Of a stretch of DNA of 64,000 nucleotides, positions 1 to 11,463 are shown in pieces. The position numbers and the translations under genes were made by a program. The notes under the pieces are model-generated. The model did not search any database and was not told where the DNA came from. It was given only the letters and a program-made list of their open reading frames with translations. This DNA comes from Fomitopsis serialis (Eukaryota > Basidiomycota > Agaricomycetes > Polyporales > Fomitopsidaceae). Each line of letters starts with the position of its first letter. The first letter of the stretch is position 1. Where the stretch lies: NCBI RefSeq assembly GCF_022376445.1, contig NW_025954974.1:62001-126000 (forward strand), in the 5' to 3' direction.

Positions 1-189
1 AATCTCAAGAGCCGGTTGCTGCGCCAGGGCTAGTAGTCATCTTCCAGCTCTTCCAGTCGCTTCCTCGCCCCAGGCTCCGTCAACCCTAGAAGCAGCCGGC
101 GTATGCGGGGTCCTGCATGTGCGCGCAGTCCTCTCCTACCAGATACAGATGCCAAAGAGAAAGGAACTCGCCGCCATGGTATTCATTCT

Positions 190-1480
190 TGCGACCGCGC
201 TTCAGGTGTTCCAGCGTATCCTCGACCCAAAGGGCGTTGACGAGCACGGACAGGACGGGTCACGGCGAAATGGGGATTCATCGCTGTCTTTGGCAACGGT
301 CTGGTGGAGCGGGAAGTGCTCAACTGTGGCCATCGGGTTCGGGCGCGGCCAGGCGGTGAGCTTGGCGACGCAGTCCAACGACTTGAGCGCGGTCTCGTGT
401 TCGGGCTTGCGATGCGCGACGCCTTTCTAAGACACCCTGACCGTGGTATGCGACCGGATTCTGTGAGACACGTTAGATGAATGTCGATACGGGCAACAGG
501 GGGCTGGAAGAACAACACCTGCAGCGCGTTGGCAACCTCAGATGGGATCGATGCCAACGAAATTCTTGTAGAACGCTCGCCCCTCGGCCTCTGAACCGGT
601 GTAGAAGATGATGACCATGCAGGCTTGCCGTTGGGCCCAACGACTACTGTCTGGATCTGCGAGGACTTGTCGCCCGGGTCACGGTGGTCCCACTACTGCG
701 CAGTGACCTCGGTTAGAACCTTGAGCTAACTACGGTCGTATATTGCGACGCAGCGAAGTCGGTTCAGCGCTGGTTGTAGAGCTAGTAGAAACCGAGATCA
801 GAGACGACGCCGGAGTTTGACCCGCCATCGCGGATGCCCCAACATAGATCGGTGTTCTCTGTCTTTACGACCGGTCCATCAGCGAGGACAACGGTGGCCT
901 AGGAACACATGAGGATACGTGCAGCATAAAGCTGAACGAGACTCACTTTGAGGACGTCGTCGAGGGCGATTCCGTGAGACGGCGACAGGTAGCCGCAGCC
1001 TCCGCCGAGGGTCAGGCCGGCTATACCGCCATGTTGAGCATCAGCGAACGCGTAGTCATACTATGCGGATATTAACGAAACATACATCGTTGACCGTACC
1101 GCCGACTGTCGCAAGGCCATGATACTCAGTTGCGGCCTTGTCGATGGCCTCGCAGATCGCTCCGCCGGAAACGTAGCCGATCTTCCTCTCAGGTTCAACG
1201 CGGGCGTAGTTGAAGTATTAATTCAGGTCAATGATGACGAGACCGCCCTCGCGGTGAAGGATGGGCATGCAGGGTTGTGACCACCGCCCTTGATAGCGAT
1301 CTCAAGGCCATGTGAACGTGCGTACTGGACTGTGAATGCGCGTTCTGGACTGCGAGCGAGATGTCTTGTACATCCCTGACGAAGCGACGATCTTCGCATT
1401 GCGCTTCGCGTTCATCGCCCAGCGCGCAATCGCCTCGTCATGATCGGAGCTCTCGGGAGTGTCAGATCACCCTTGGACTC
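190..1480 (-). pseudogene. FAD-linked oxidoreductase (berberine-bridge-like) relic
   Basis: Read on the minus strand, this stretch gives, in the right order but in shifting frames, the landmarks of a PCMH-type FAD-binding oxidase. About 1,440-1,320 reads DEAIARWAMNAKRNAKIV, then IAIKGGGHNP near 1,290, IGYVSGGAICEAI near 1,170, a VGGTVND piece near 1,100, GGIAGLTLGGGCGYLSPSHG near 1,000, and a C-terminal FYTGSEAEGRAFYKNFVGI near 600. Family members oxidise alcohols, sugars or alkaloid-like substrates with a covalently bound FAD. No frame stays open for more than about 125 codons, and stops fall inside conserved blocks (for example after IIDLN near 1,225). I call it a pseudogene or an intron-rich, error-damaged gene. 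Its C-terminal part may run past the left edge of the conserved matches. The fold is fairly certain; the substrate cannot be inferred. Confidence 0.72.
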
Positions 1481-1499
1481 TGCAGGAAAGTCGGGCAGT

Positions 1500-2845
1500 G
1501 GAGACTTGGCATCCGTGCGTGAGCTGTCGGTGCGGCAGGCATTCATAATCATAAGTGCCAGGCGAGGACAATCGTAGCGCTGCGGGAAAGGGTGTCAGAA
1601 ACTCAGGCTGACACCGCCGCACATGTACAGTAAGAGGTCAGGAGCATACCTTCAACCGTTCAGCATGCACGCAAACATGCCAGGTCGTCTTGGGAGGCTT
1701 GCTGATGCAGCAGGTGGGCATCGAAAGGGGAGATCACCGCGTAGCGCAGGCTTTGATGTCAGGTTGCCGCAGCTCGGTGATCGTAGCCTTGGTCCGGGCG
1801 AGCTAGAATCTCAGGGACAAGGGCCGGACAAGCTAGGATGAAATCCACGTCTGCGCTGTTATAAGCAGTATCCGTGTGCCCTAACGCAATGCCACTGGAA
1901 GATCCGCAATATCGTGACATGCCATGGCACGATGGGAGGAACGTCGCGTTGTTCTCGATGAAATGGCATTGTAGATTGCTGCAACTCACGTTCAATACAA
2001 GGTCTGGCGGGACTGAACGAACGGTGGGAGTGAAATGGACCGAAGTTTCCTGGTGTTCTGCGGTCGATGTCTTCCGAGAGACCCCGCGGGTCAGGCGAGG
2101 AACGAGGCAATGCGAGGGAACTACGAGCCGTGTCTCATAGGAGATCCAAACCTCGTATACTCAGTAAGCATACGATGCATCGAGTTGAGTCGGACAATAC
2201 GAAGAGACGACGTACCTAGGGATCTAAGGAGAGGTGTGCACGGATGCGCTAGCATTAGTCGGCATGTATGGGCGATTACTTATAATGCATCTGCTCAACG
2301 TTCAACGGTGCTAGGCAGCCGTATGATGGCACTTACCTTCAGGTACTGCCCGCGCAACGGACGAACAGACATACAGCTTCACTACGTGTCTGTACTCACG
2401 AGCCCGGAGGACGGCCACTTCCGTGACCTTGCAGTGGTTGTATTGACTACTCGTGAACGCTCAGTGACGACGTCGGACAATCCTAGGACGGTGTCGAGAC
2501 GAAGAGGCAGACGCCGGAGGCCCAGCCTGAGACGTTGATGTGTCAGGAAGGCAGCCTTGAGTGAGCACGAGAGCCACGGTGACAAAGCAGGGTAGTTAGG
2601 AGTCTTAGGACTAGTGGAGAGTTTGGCCAAAGAGGTGGCGGGGCGAAAGGGCACGTTTCCAGCGTTGGTATGTAGCCTGAAGGAGATGGCACTGCGACGG
2701 GCGGAGCATCGAAGGCAGCCAGTGCGTCGGTATCTTCCTGGAAAGTGCGGGCGGACCACCCTCGACGGTTGCAGGAGTCACGCATCGTGCCAGACTGGGC
2801 GGTGAAAACGACGACGAGCGTCGAGCAGGCAGCGAGTCGACCGGT
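1500..2845. other. Intergenic, no recognisable gene
   Basis: Open frames here are short and have no family motif that I recognise. The stretch separates the oxidase relic from the first copy of the duplicated block, which I can first align to copy C at about 2,846. Confidence 0.5.
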
Positions 2846-2873
2846 CGGATAAATGTCGGAGAAGGCGGGCGGA

Positions 2874-3154
2874 TACGGTTGCCCGATAGTCCGAGGCCGG
2901 GCATTTTGCACGACGCGCCTCTGCCACATCGCGTCGCTCGTCCTCCGCCTCCTCTATATCCTCCGGAACTCATACAACACTCACGCTACCACCCCCAAAG
3001 CATTCCTACTGCACCGAAAGCACTGCGAACGCCAAAAAAGCGGCACTGGCAAGTCCATACTGGCCTGAAAATTCGAAAAAGCTCGACGACCCCGGGGAAG
3101 TGGTAAGCGCCCGACGGCGTCGCGACTCCCTCGAACTTGGATGCACAAGTCTGG
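2874..3154 (+). repeat. Left 281-bp terminal inverted repeat
   Basis: It begins TACGGTTGCCCGATAGTC and ends ACAAGTCTGG. Its reverse complement lies at 7,237-7,517. Both copies encode the same 75-codon open frame starting MPDSPRPGILHD, which has no known relative and is probably incidental. The next ~40 bp of the right copy (7,194-7,236) reappear on the left only at about 3,745-3,785, so the left terminus seems to have been split by an insert of about 590 bp. Confidence 0.85.
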
Positions 3155-3744
3155 ACGATACAACTACATATGATGCATGGCTGCGTCTTACAAGTTTGTG
3201 AGATGTCGATCAGTTGTGCAGCTTACATATCATATCTAGGATGATACGACCCTCGGTTACCGGTACTGATACCGCAGTGTAAGACCCTGTAAGACCTTCC
3301 AAGACTCTCGATGTATGCATCCGGCTCGCATGCAATGTCTGGCCCAACCTCCAGCGGAGCAATAATGTAAGGTGACGTACACATAGGCAGATGTACGGTA
3401 CGGGTCACAAGATATATATTTGTGGTTCTGTCGATATACACGAACCTCCGCAGCACAGAACAAGACAAGGGTAGACTACCACTCATTTGTCACGTCGATA
3501 CATACCTATGAAAGCACCATTGCTTCTCCTACTCTCGACACCTCATCGTGCTTGAGTATGGCGGTGGACTTCGCAGACCAGTCACTTGTCTTGCAATGCT
3601 GTCCGGTTCAACATGGGCTGCCATTCCGATTTGAGCCGCAGCCTTGAAGTACATATTGTATGTGAATAGCTCACCATACAATATACCCTGTGCCCGTGAA
3701 AGCACCTCTCTTATCACGCCCTTAGTATTTCCAGAAAGGGGGTG
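3155..3744. other. Insert inside the left terminus, no gene seen
   Basis: This segment separates two parts of sequence that are contiguous in the inverted right-hand terminus. It is AT-richer than its surroundings, has no significant open frame, and I did not find clear inverted ends of its own. Confidence 0.4.
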
Positions 3745-4654
3745 TAGGTAACCAGGCCCCCGGCAACTACCCTTGATGTTTGTCCGCCGAACTGACCGTG
3801 GAAGGGCCTCGTTCACCCAATGTTTCTGCTGTGGTTCACCCAATATCGGACAAAGATGTCACAAGTTCTACATCACGTGATGAGTGTCACGTTAGTTTGT
3901 CACCCCATTTGCGCTCTCTTCATGCCTCTATTATGGCCAGGTGAGGTAATGAGCACACTCAAGCATACTAGGATGACATATCACAATGAGATGACCATCA
4001 AATACATGTGGCTCGGTAAGCCACAGGAAGTATTGAGTGTAATATTGGTGATTATATGGTGGCGCCCCTCCGGCCCTCGCTCGGTCACCCTATATCCGGA
4101 CAAAGATCGGGCGGCCAGAGGCCTCCACCACCCAATAACGGATCGTAGCGGCGCAAGCGCCGATCCCCGACTCCTGCATGGCACACAGCTACTCAGCTTG
4201 CCACAGCGGCACCATAGTATGGTATGTACAGTAACTAGCAGGCTGCCCGTGCGCCACACAGGTAATCCTGTGTCACTGAAAGTATCTCTCATTGGCACCA
4301 GACTTGCTTGGTACTGACTGACCTGCAGTGCCAGGTGACGTGCGAGTCGTTGGAAGCCTCAGTCGAACAGAATGGACTCATATGCAATATGATTGATCTA
4401 CGCAGCAACTCCCTACACATGTCTGGGCTGTTCCTTATCCAACATATCATCTATGTATTCTAGCTCACCATCTAACACTCTCAACTGAACTGTCCATGCA
4501 TGCACACTTCTTGCCTTTACCAGCGAAGTGGACTTGCAGCAAAATCGAATGTAAGCTTCCTCGCGTGACACCTTCACCACCTGTCATTGCTGGTGTAGAC
4601 AACAATTCTATAGACAATGAATTAGGACAGAAGATCCGAAGAATGATCGTACTC

Positions 4655-5840
4655 ACTGTAGGGCGCATAGCGAACCCGTGACCCGCGTACCCGTATCCGC
4701 ACGCGACCCGAGTTCACCGCTGGTGTTGGCAGTGAACTGAGGTTAGCTCACCGCGGGTGCAGGGCGGGCAGGCTCTGCCCATCTCCACCCCGCTCGTGCC
4801 GTGACAGCACCCGCTGTCGGCCGTTTACTCGCTGGCTGTGTCTGCGCGCAGAGCAGTTGCCCTGCACGCTCGCGGTCGGCGTGTGCTGCACGCACCTCAG
4901 CCCTGCCCACGGTCCCCGCTCACCCACCTGGAGTCGCTCTCCTGCTCGCTCTCCCATCTCTTCAACATTCTCTCTCCGATCCGCCAACTCGTCCTCCCGC
5001 TTGCCCGCCCGTCCGATCGCCCGCCCACTTACCTGCCCGCTTTCCCTCCTGTGCGCCTGCCTGCGTATGCATTCGCCGGCTGTGTCTGCGTGCTGGGCAC
5101 TCGCCCGGCGCGCCTGCGGTCGGCGTATGTGTTGTGACCTGTCCACTCGCCAACCCCGCTCGCCCGTCCGATTGTCCGCCTGCCCGCTCATCGGCTGTGT
5201 TTGCGTGTGCGGCACTGGCCCTACGCGCTCGCGGTTGGCGTGTGTTGCGCGCATCCCGGCCCTGGCTATCGTTGCCGTCTTCTCGGCATGTGTTGTCGCC
5301 CGCCCGCTCACTCTCCCGCTGCTCGTCCACTCGCTGTCTATCCGTCAGCAGTCTAGTGCGTGGCTGTTCGTTCGTGCACCTGAGAGGGGCAAAGTGGAGG
5401 GAGGAAAAGGAGGGAGACGCAGCCGCCGAGCCACTTGTCCTCCTCCCTGCACGTTGTCGTGGAGGTGGCCGTACTGCACTCGTCGGGTGTGTTTGCATGC
5501 TTGACACTGGCCCTGCCCGCTCGCAGTCGCCGCGCACGTTGTGATGCACGTCGTCGTGTCCTGTGCCTGCATTAGTGGGCTCGCTCGCGTGCATCTGCAC
5601 TCACACGTGGGCACTCGTCCTCGCCCGTCCTCGCCCGCCGCCCACCATTCTACCCTTCCCCGCTGTCCGCTCATCATCCGCACCTACGGGTGGCGAAGAT
5701 CGCACACCGCACCTGTACCCAGGGACACCTCAGGTACGTCAATGCGGGTGTACCTGCTCACTTACCTGCGTCCATCCTTAGCACTGCAGGGGCAACATGG
5801 ATGGTCAGACTCATCAGAAGTATCTCGGAGCGAGCAAGCA
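4655..5840 (+). repeat. GC-rich degenerate tandem repeat tract
   Basis: The tract starts with an ACCCG-type motif (GACCCGCGTACCCGTATCCG around 4,680-4,700). It contains at least four degenerate copies of a unit reading roughly TGTCTGCGTGCTGGGCAC, then GCCCGGCGCGC, then a CGGTCGGCGTGTG block (near 4,840, 5,085, 5,200 and 5,490). The long overlapping open frames here, rich in Arg, Ser, Pro, Ala and Cys, follow from base composition and I do not call genes. The same unit occurs in reverse orientation at 59,190-59,850. Confidence 0.6.
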
Positions 5841-6122
5841 GCCTGAGGAGGGCATGGCAACTGAATGATGGACGTGAAAACAAATGGAAGCAAAGACAGA
5901 CGCGAGGACGATGAAAACGTCGTCGTCGACGCCATGCGCAAGTCAGAAGGTAAAGAGCGCGCGGGGTCTTCCAGCACCGCCGTCTGCTGTGCGGAGGAGG
6001 GTGCAGAGAGCAAAACAGAATAAGCGAAACGGTTATGCTACCGGATACGGAAAGAGCGGAAGCGCCGGCGTCCAAAAGCGGGACCACTCTCCTTTACTAT
6101 ATAAGATATAAGATAAGATGTA

Positions 6123-6733
6123 CCGGTCCTTGAAACACTCAAATCTTTCTCGGCCTACCACATCCGTTGAACGTGTCGTACCCAAGATCGGACCACATAT
6201 ACGTTTTTTATCACTCTGTATGAGTATATAAATTATTCTACATTCTTGTCCATGCAGAGGCTCTGTGACAGCACGGAGATCAGTTCTAAATTCTCTTATC
6301 GGTGGCGGGACCAGTCCTTGAAACACCTGCCTAAAATGGCAACTTTTGTGAGTGCATGTCAATGCTTCGGCAGCTATGCAGTCATATTCATCGCAAATAA
6401 TACTGCTCAGTCGGGCCAGTGAAGACGAAGGAATGTATAGTGATTGCTCTGAACTTCCTGGTGATAGCTCACAATCGCCAGTGCAAGGGATTTCGTACAA
6501 CGTCTGGTTGATATAAGCGCCGCTTACCATATCGGGCAACAGAATGTCGTGAAACACGAGTTTCGGGTTTCTCGACACACTGTATGGGCTTCTGTGCTCG
6601 TACCATTGAACTGAATATCTAGGAGATGTAATAAAGTGTCATTCTATTTATCATGATTTTTGGGGCCTCAGAGGTTCAGTGAAAATGAGTGAAGTCGATT
6701 TGTTTCAAGGACCCGTAGTGTTTCAAGGACCAG
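6123..6733. mobile_element. 611-bp MITE with TA target duplication (Tc1/mariner-like)
   Basis: The termini are inverted: the left end reads CCGGTCCTTGAAACAC and the right end, on the other strand, CTGGTCCTTGAAACAC. Both are flanked by TA (6,121-6,122 and 6,734-6,735). The core TCCTTGAAACA recurs inside at 6,315 and, inverted, at about 6,700. The interior is AT-rich with no transposase. TA duplication and size fit a non-autonomous Tc1/mariner-type element; the family is inferred from these features only. Confidence 0.65.
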
Positions 6734-7236
6734 TACATTACTGTATTGTAATATTGTACCATCGGAATGGTATGGAGACTCAATTGGAAGCCCTCACGCC
6801 CGCGGCGGCTTCGCCGCCCGGGCGTCTCGGGCTTCCACGAGTCTGAGCCACACAGCGAACTTACTTACCGTAATACATACCACAGTGCATGCGAGGGCTC
6901 TCAACATAATAGAGGCCCTCCTGCCTTTGGGAGGAGTTATTCGATGGTCAAAGATCCAGGCATCCAGACACAGCCAGATGCACGGAAGGATCCAACTGCC
7001 TCGAGCTGCCTCGTAAGACACTCGAGCATTGCTGCGATGCCGCTTATGGGAATTATAAGTCACGTGTTTCCCACGGAGGGAGCGGCATCGCCGGCTGCGA
7101 ACGACTTATGGTCGACAAAGCCCTCCTCTCTCCCTCCGGTCGGAGTCGGGGACAGAGCTCGGGCCCCTCCGGGACCCCTCCTTCACCCTATACCCGGACA
7201 AACATCTAGGGTAGTTGCCGGGGGCCTAGGTAACCT

Positions 7237-7517
7237 CCAGACTTGTGCATCCAAGTTCGAGGGAGTCGCGACGCCGTCGGGCGCTTACCACTTCCCCGGG
7301 GTCGTCGAGCTTTTTCGAATTTTCAGGCCAGTATGGACTTGCCAGTGCCGCTTTTTTGGCGTTCGCAGTGCTTTCGGCGCAGTAGGAATGCTTTGGGGGT
7401 GGTAGCGTGAGTGTTGTATGAGTTCCGGAGGATATAGAGGGGGCGGAGGACGAGCGACGCGATGTGGCAGAGGCGCGTCGTGCAAAATGCCCGGCCTCGG
7501 ACTATCGGGCAACCGTA
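7237..7517 (-). repeat. Right 281-bp terminal inverted repeat
   Basis: This is the inverted partner of 2,874-3,154. It continues inward for about 40 bp (7,194-7,236) with sequence that matches 3,745-3,785 in inverted orientation. Confidence 0.85.
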
Positions 7518-7569
7518 GGCGGATCGATAGGGCCGGTGACTGGCAGGAGCGGCGAGTGCTCTCTCTTTG

Positions 7570-9083
7570 AGTCTTTCGGCGGCGACGTCTGCGACTGGGA
7601 CGACCTGCTCTCTGCGTACGCTGAGACGGTGTCCCTGTGCATCGGATTGCGCGCGGACAGTCCGCTCGCCGTTCTTGGCCCGGCCAGCACGACAGGCCGT
7701 CGACATCCCGTGCTCGCGATCAAGTTGTACTCGGCCTCACTGCGACCTTTCCTCCACCTTGTTTAATCATCGTCGTTTCCTCCGCTCTCCTTCGATGAGC
7801 TGCTACTTATCGGCCGTCAGGCGAAGCCAGTGTTCGGCTGTTGCTTGCTCTCCGACTGTGCGGCGCTTCGTCCACCCGAAGATCAGACCGCCTCTTCCTA
7901 AGGTGTCGGTATGTCACCGCGTACGTCTGGACTGGAACGTCTTTGACCTGTACCTATTGTCTCTAAGCCGTTTTCCTACAGATGGACCTGTACTAGTATC
8001 AATGCTGGTGCGATATCTGGCAGCTCACCGCCTTTGCGGGTTCATTTTGCGCTTCGTATACCCGGACGACAAACTCTGACAGCATGCAGGCTGTCTTCAT
8101 CCCGTGAGTTCTCGCCCTTTATCCGCGCAGTATCGCTGCTGACGTTTTGTGAACACTGGCAGCTGAACACTCTCGTTAATCGCGTCCATCACACAGACCA
8201 TCGTTAGAAAGCCACAACGTTGCGCAGACGCACGCCTGGCCGTACTTCCGCCCTGTCCGCACAACGCCTTCGCACATTGGTCCGGCCGAAGATTGATTGC
8301 GGCCGTGCCTGCGTTCGACGTGTCATCCAGCCGCTCTAGGTATGTCACGTTCGCGTCCGACAGGCCTGTCTGACATACACGCATATGCGCATTTAGCCCT
8401 TCGTCCACCCTACCTATGTACCTGACATCGGCGGTGTCAAATCAAGGTCAGTCGATGTATCGGATAAGCGGATTACAGGTATGCTGTCCAGTCCCGCTGA
8501 GCGTATATGGCATTGCTGAGGTCGTCTTCGCAGTCATGGAGATGTCATGTGGCCATTGTGCGCCTGTGCTACATCGCCTTCACCCTTGAAATGTACGTAG
8601 ATATTCCTTTTAGTGTCGTCCCTGACCAACGTGCGTATCACGCATGACTTTGTTGGATATGCAGTTGGACACGCAGAAGAGGTCATTGAAGCGTGCGCAA
8701 GACGGACATTGATCACACCAAGGACACGACAGCATCGATGTCAAGCGGGGTGGTCGCGTGTTCCACGACCATGTTGATGCCCGAGCGGATGCGGTAGGGC
8801 ATACGGAACACAGGTAATGTTGGGCAGGTACGAGGGCCCGCATACGACTGGTCATGCAAGAGCAGTGCCATTCTGGACTCGCGACCGCACAGAGCCGAGG
8901 TATCACTCATCCCGGCCATCGAAAGAACTGAAGCTACATACAGATCCTGCCCAGCGCTCTTCGCTGGTACTGGATTGGATTGCGACATTGGCCCCGCGTT
9001 CGCTTTCCTCTGTTCAGAACCCTGCGCAGCCTCGATCCCACGTTCAAAGCTATGTGGTTGTCGGTGAGCCTTCTTTGGACGGG
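7570..9083. repeat. Duplicated block upstream of F-box genes (copy A part)
   Basis: This matches about 24,229-25,860 of copy C along most of its length. Only the part from about 8,145 onward has a counterpart in copy B, which begins at 19,804. I see open frames up to 170 codons but no motif. Conservation between copies is no better in any frame than overall, so I do not call a gene. It ends where phosphatase sequence begins at 9,084. Confidence 0.5.
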
Positions 9084-9844
9084 CCCCGGATCATGCGCGT
9101 CGTTCCCAGCGCCAGTCGGACGTGGAGGCGCACGTTAGTCGTCTTGACACCTGGAGGTCGGCGGTGCGCCCTGCGGACTCACCTCCCCACCCCGAATTTC
9201 GCTCGTCGAAGAGCCCGGACACGACTGCACCTGCGGGAGGGCTGGCGGACGAGGAGAGCACTGTCCATGGCAAGGGCTCGCAGTACCAGCGCGGGCGCAT
9301 CTTCGACTATACCCAGCCGCGTCGCCTGCACACCGACATGTCCCCGCCGCTGCTCTCGACGTACGACGAGCCTATCCGCCGGGTGATCGAGGACATGCGC
9401 GAGCAGCGGATGAGCCTGTGCCAGAGCTTGCGGCAATACGTGTTCGTGTATCGCGCTGTGATTGAGGGGACGCTGATGATCGTGGACGAGGAGAGGAAGG
9501 CGGAGGAGCTGGGTCGCTTGTCGCTGGAGGGTTCTCGAAACGCCAGGGGTGCGCTGCTCGCAGACCGTCAAGACGTCTTCATGGACGGGCCCATGCACTC
9601 ACCGGAGACCGTGTCTTCCGTGGGCTCGGGTGCGTCGCTGCGAGAGCGGGGCGTGTCGCGGAAACGCAGCATCTCAGACTACATGCGAGAGGACGCTGCG
9701 ATCGACGGGCATCTGTCGATGTCGCCGGGCGGGACGAAGCGGGGCGCGAGCCCGACGGAGCTGCCCAAGGAGGGCGTGCAGGGCGAGGCGATGTTGACGA
9801 AACGACCGAGCATTAAGCGTACGTCGCGCATGGACACCGTCTGA
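9084..9844 (+). pseudogene. 3' fragment of a protein tyrosine phosphatase gene
   Basis: An open frame from an internal ATG at 9,122 to the stop at 9,844 encodes about 240 residues. These include a Pro/Ser-rich linker and then STYDEPIRRVIEDMREQRMS followed by QSLRQYVFVYRAVIEG, the last helical segment of classical PTP catalytic domains. A Ser/Arg-rich C-terminal tail follows. The WPD loop and the HCSAGVGRTG P-loop are absent here; they lie at 18.6-18.95 kb. The first 137 bp (9,084-9,220) are nearly identical to 19,661-19,803, exactly where the other half stops. As it stands this fragment cannot make an active phosphatase. The upstream flank is duplicated-block sequence, not phosphatase. Confidence 0.8.
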
Positions 9845-10700
9845 GCCTGAGGAGGCTTTGTGCCTCATGTCGACTCGCCCCCCGGGGGCATTACCCTCGC
9901 GTGCTTCCCTCTCGGACCTTCACCCTCGCACCTTGTTTCGGTCATTGCTGTCGCTGGATCCCGCATTCAATCAGGCCACCTGCCCCCTCCCTTACGTCCC
10001 CCCACCGTTGACCGGCGCCCTGGACGTCACGCTGTGGATTGCTGTCATGCGCGCGTACTGTTTCTCTGAGCCTATCATTCCATTCCGTCATCGAGCCTGT
10101 TTCCTGGGACCTGTCTGCGTTTCTCTCTGCTCGTTCCGACTGGATAATGCGCACCGTTCCTCGTTGCTGTCGCTGGTCCTGATTCATGTTCTGGCAGCTG
10201 TATACATATGATACACAACCCACTCATCTACCCACACCCGCTGTTCTGCTTACTTACCCATCGCGCACATACATATGTACTACTGTATCCTGTAGATCGT
10301 CGTGTAGTCTTATAGTACTCCCATTCAATTGCATCGTGACATTCTCTTTGTGGATGTGGGTGTGTGGAGCGTGCTGTAAGTCGACTGTGTTCCGCCGAAC
10401 GTCAGTGACTTTGCGAGCCTGAGCGCAAATTCAAACAGTGCACGTCCGGGCCGGCCCTGACAGGACCTCAAATTCGGGAGCCAGCACTGTGTAACTTAAA
10501 GGCCGCACGCTGCTCTCAGCTCTGCCAGTGCACGTCGACGGTAACCGCGAGCGCTGGAGAGCTTTCCGGTCGCCAGCTATCGTTGTATGATTGTCAAATG
10601 TCCAGGTCAACGCGATGCGTACCGCCGGCGGCGGCAAGTAACCGGTGTACTTGAGGCGGCCTTATCCCTCAGCATGCATACGGCGGTCACCAGCCTACGT
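9845..10700. other. Former 3' flank of the phosphatase gene
   Basis: There is no recognisable gene. It has no counterpart in copies B or C, whose sequence resumes at about 10,700 (compare 25,828 onward), so it travelled together with the phosphatase 3' end. Confidence 0.45.
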
Positions 10701-11463
10701 ATATGTGGTCCACCTTGATTATCGATAGGCACCCATTGAAGAAGCTCAAGGTTCGGACAGCCTGCCTCGCGCCGCGCGCTCACTGGAACGAAGTGCGGCA
10801 CTGTATTCAAGGAGAGCGGTCCTCTGTATGTATTCATCGTGCATCGCCGCTGGATGAAATTAGTGACATGAGTACTGCTTTGCAGAATCTCCAGGCCGTA
10901 GAGGGCTATCCTCGCAATGACTGCGGACAGTCTGGATCTCACCGCGCCTACTTACTCGAAGCAAAGAACCACTTGCGACGTCGTGTGTCCGTGTTCGACG
11001 CTTCTATACCCGCCGGCGAGCGCGCGCTACGTTGTATCGATGCATATATGTACCGCCTATCTTTGCGTTCGCTCTCCCTGCGCTCTCCGCCTCGTCCAGC
11101 CTCGGTTTTTTGCAGCGCACACCAAACGTCCTCACGAGGCACGGCTCCGCTTTCGTGAACGAATATCTTTACTGACCCCGTGCTTTCCTTTTAGCGTCGC
11201 GACCACCAACGAGCGCTAGCACCGCGCGAACCTACGACCAAGACGGCGCATCTGGGTTGTCTGGGAGCCAGTCTACATACCGGATATCAGGTAGTGTGCT
11301 ATCGCACTATGCTTGTTCTGGGAGAGCCGCAGTCTGAGATGATGAGGCTATTAGTAACGTGTTTCCACCGTCGCGAGTCTGCTGTCGCCGCGCACGGGCA
11401 GGAGATTCTCATCTGTGCGACAGCGCGGTCACGTCGCCGTAGCGCACATCCCACGTCAACGGA
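10701..11463 (+). promoter_or_regulatory. Conserved upstream region of F-box gene A
   Basis: This is about as well conserved as the coding region with 25,830-26,586 and, less well, with 20,330-20,982. It directly precedes the F-box start codon in all three copies, so it probably holds the promoter and 5' leader. An open frame around 10,960-11,100 is also shared, but no family is recognised. Confidence 0.4.

Larger units (their letters stand above)
2874..7517. mobile_element. 4.6-kb element with 281-bp inverted termini
   Basis: The two ends are inverted copies of the same 281 bp (2,874-3,154 and 7,237-7,517) with only about two differences that I can find and no indels, so the insertion is recent. 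A 6-bp direct repeat GGCGGA lies immediately outside each end (2,868-2,873 and 7,518-7,523), a plausible target-site duplication. Copy C carries the corresponding unoccupied sequence near 24,199-24,230. The interior contains no transposase that I can recognise. It holds a small TA-flanked MITE, a GC-rich tandem-repeat tract and short unmatched sequence. I read it as a non-autonomous or composite DNA transposon. An inverted duplication of host DNA is the alternative. Confidence 0.65.

Noticed and set aside
2879..3106. 75-codon frame conserved in both 281-bp termini
   Set aside because: Its conservation is fully explained by the near identity of the inverted repeats; there is no evidence of coding.
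4748..5683. Several overlapping 100-250 codon frames on both strands
   Set aside because: They coincide with a GC-rich degenerate tandem repeat, overlap in four frames, and consist of Arg/Ser/Pro/Ala/Cys-rich sequence with no domain.
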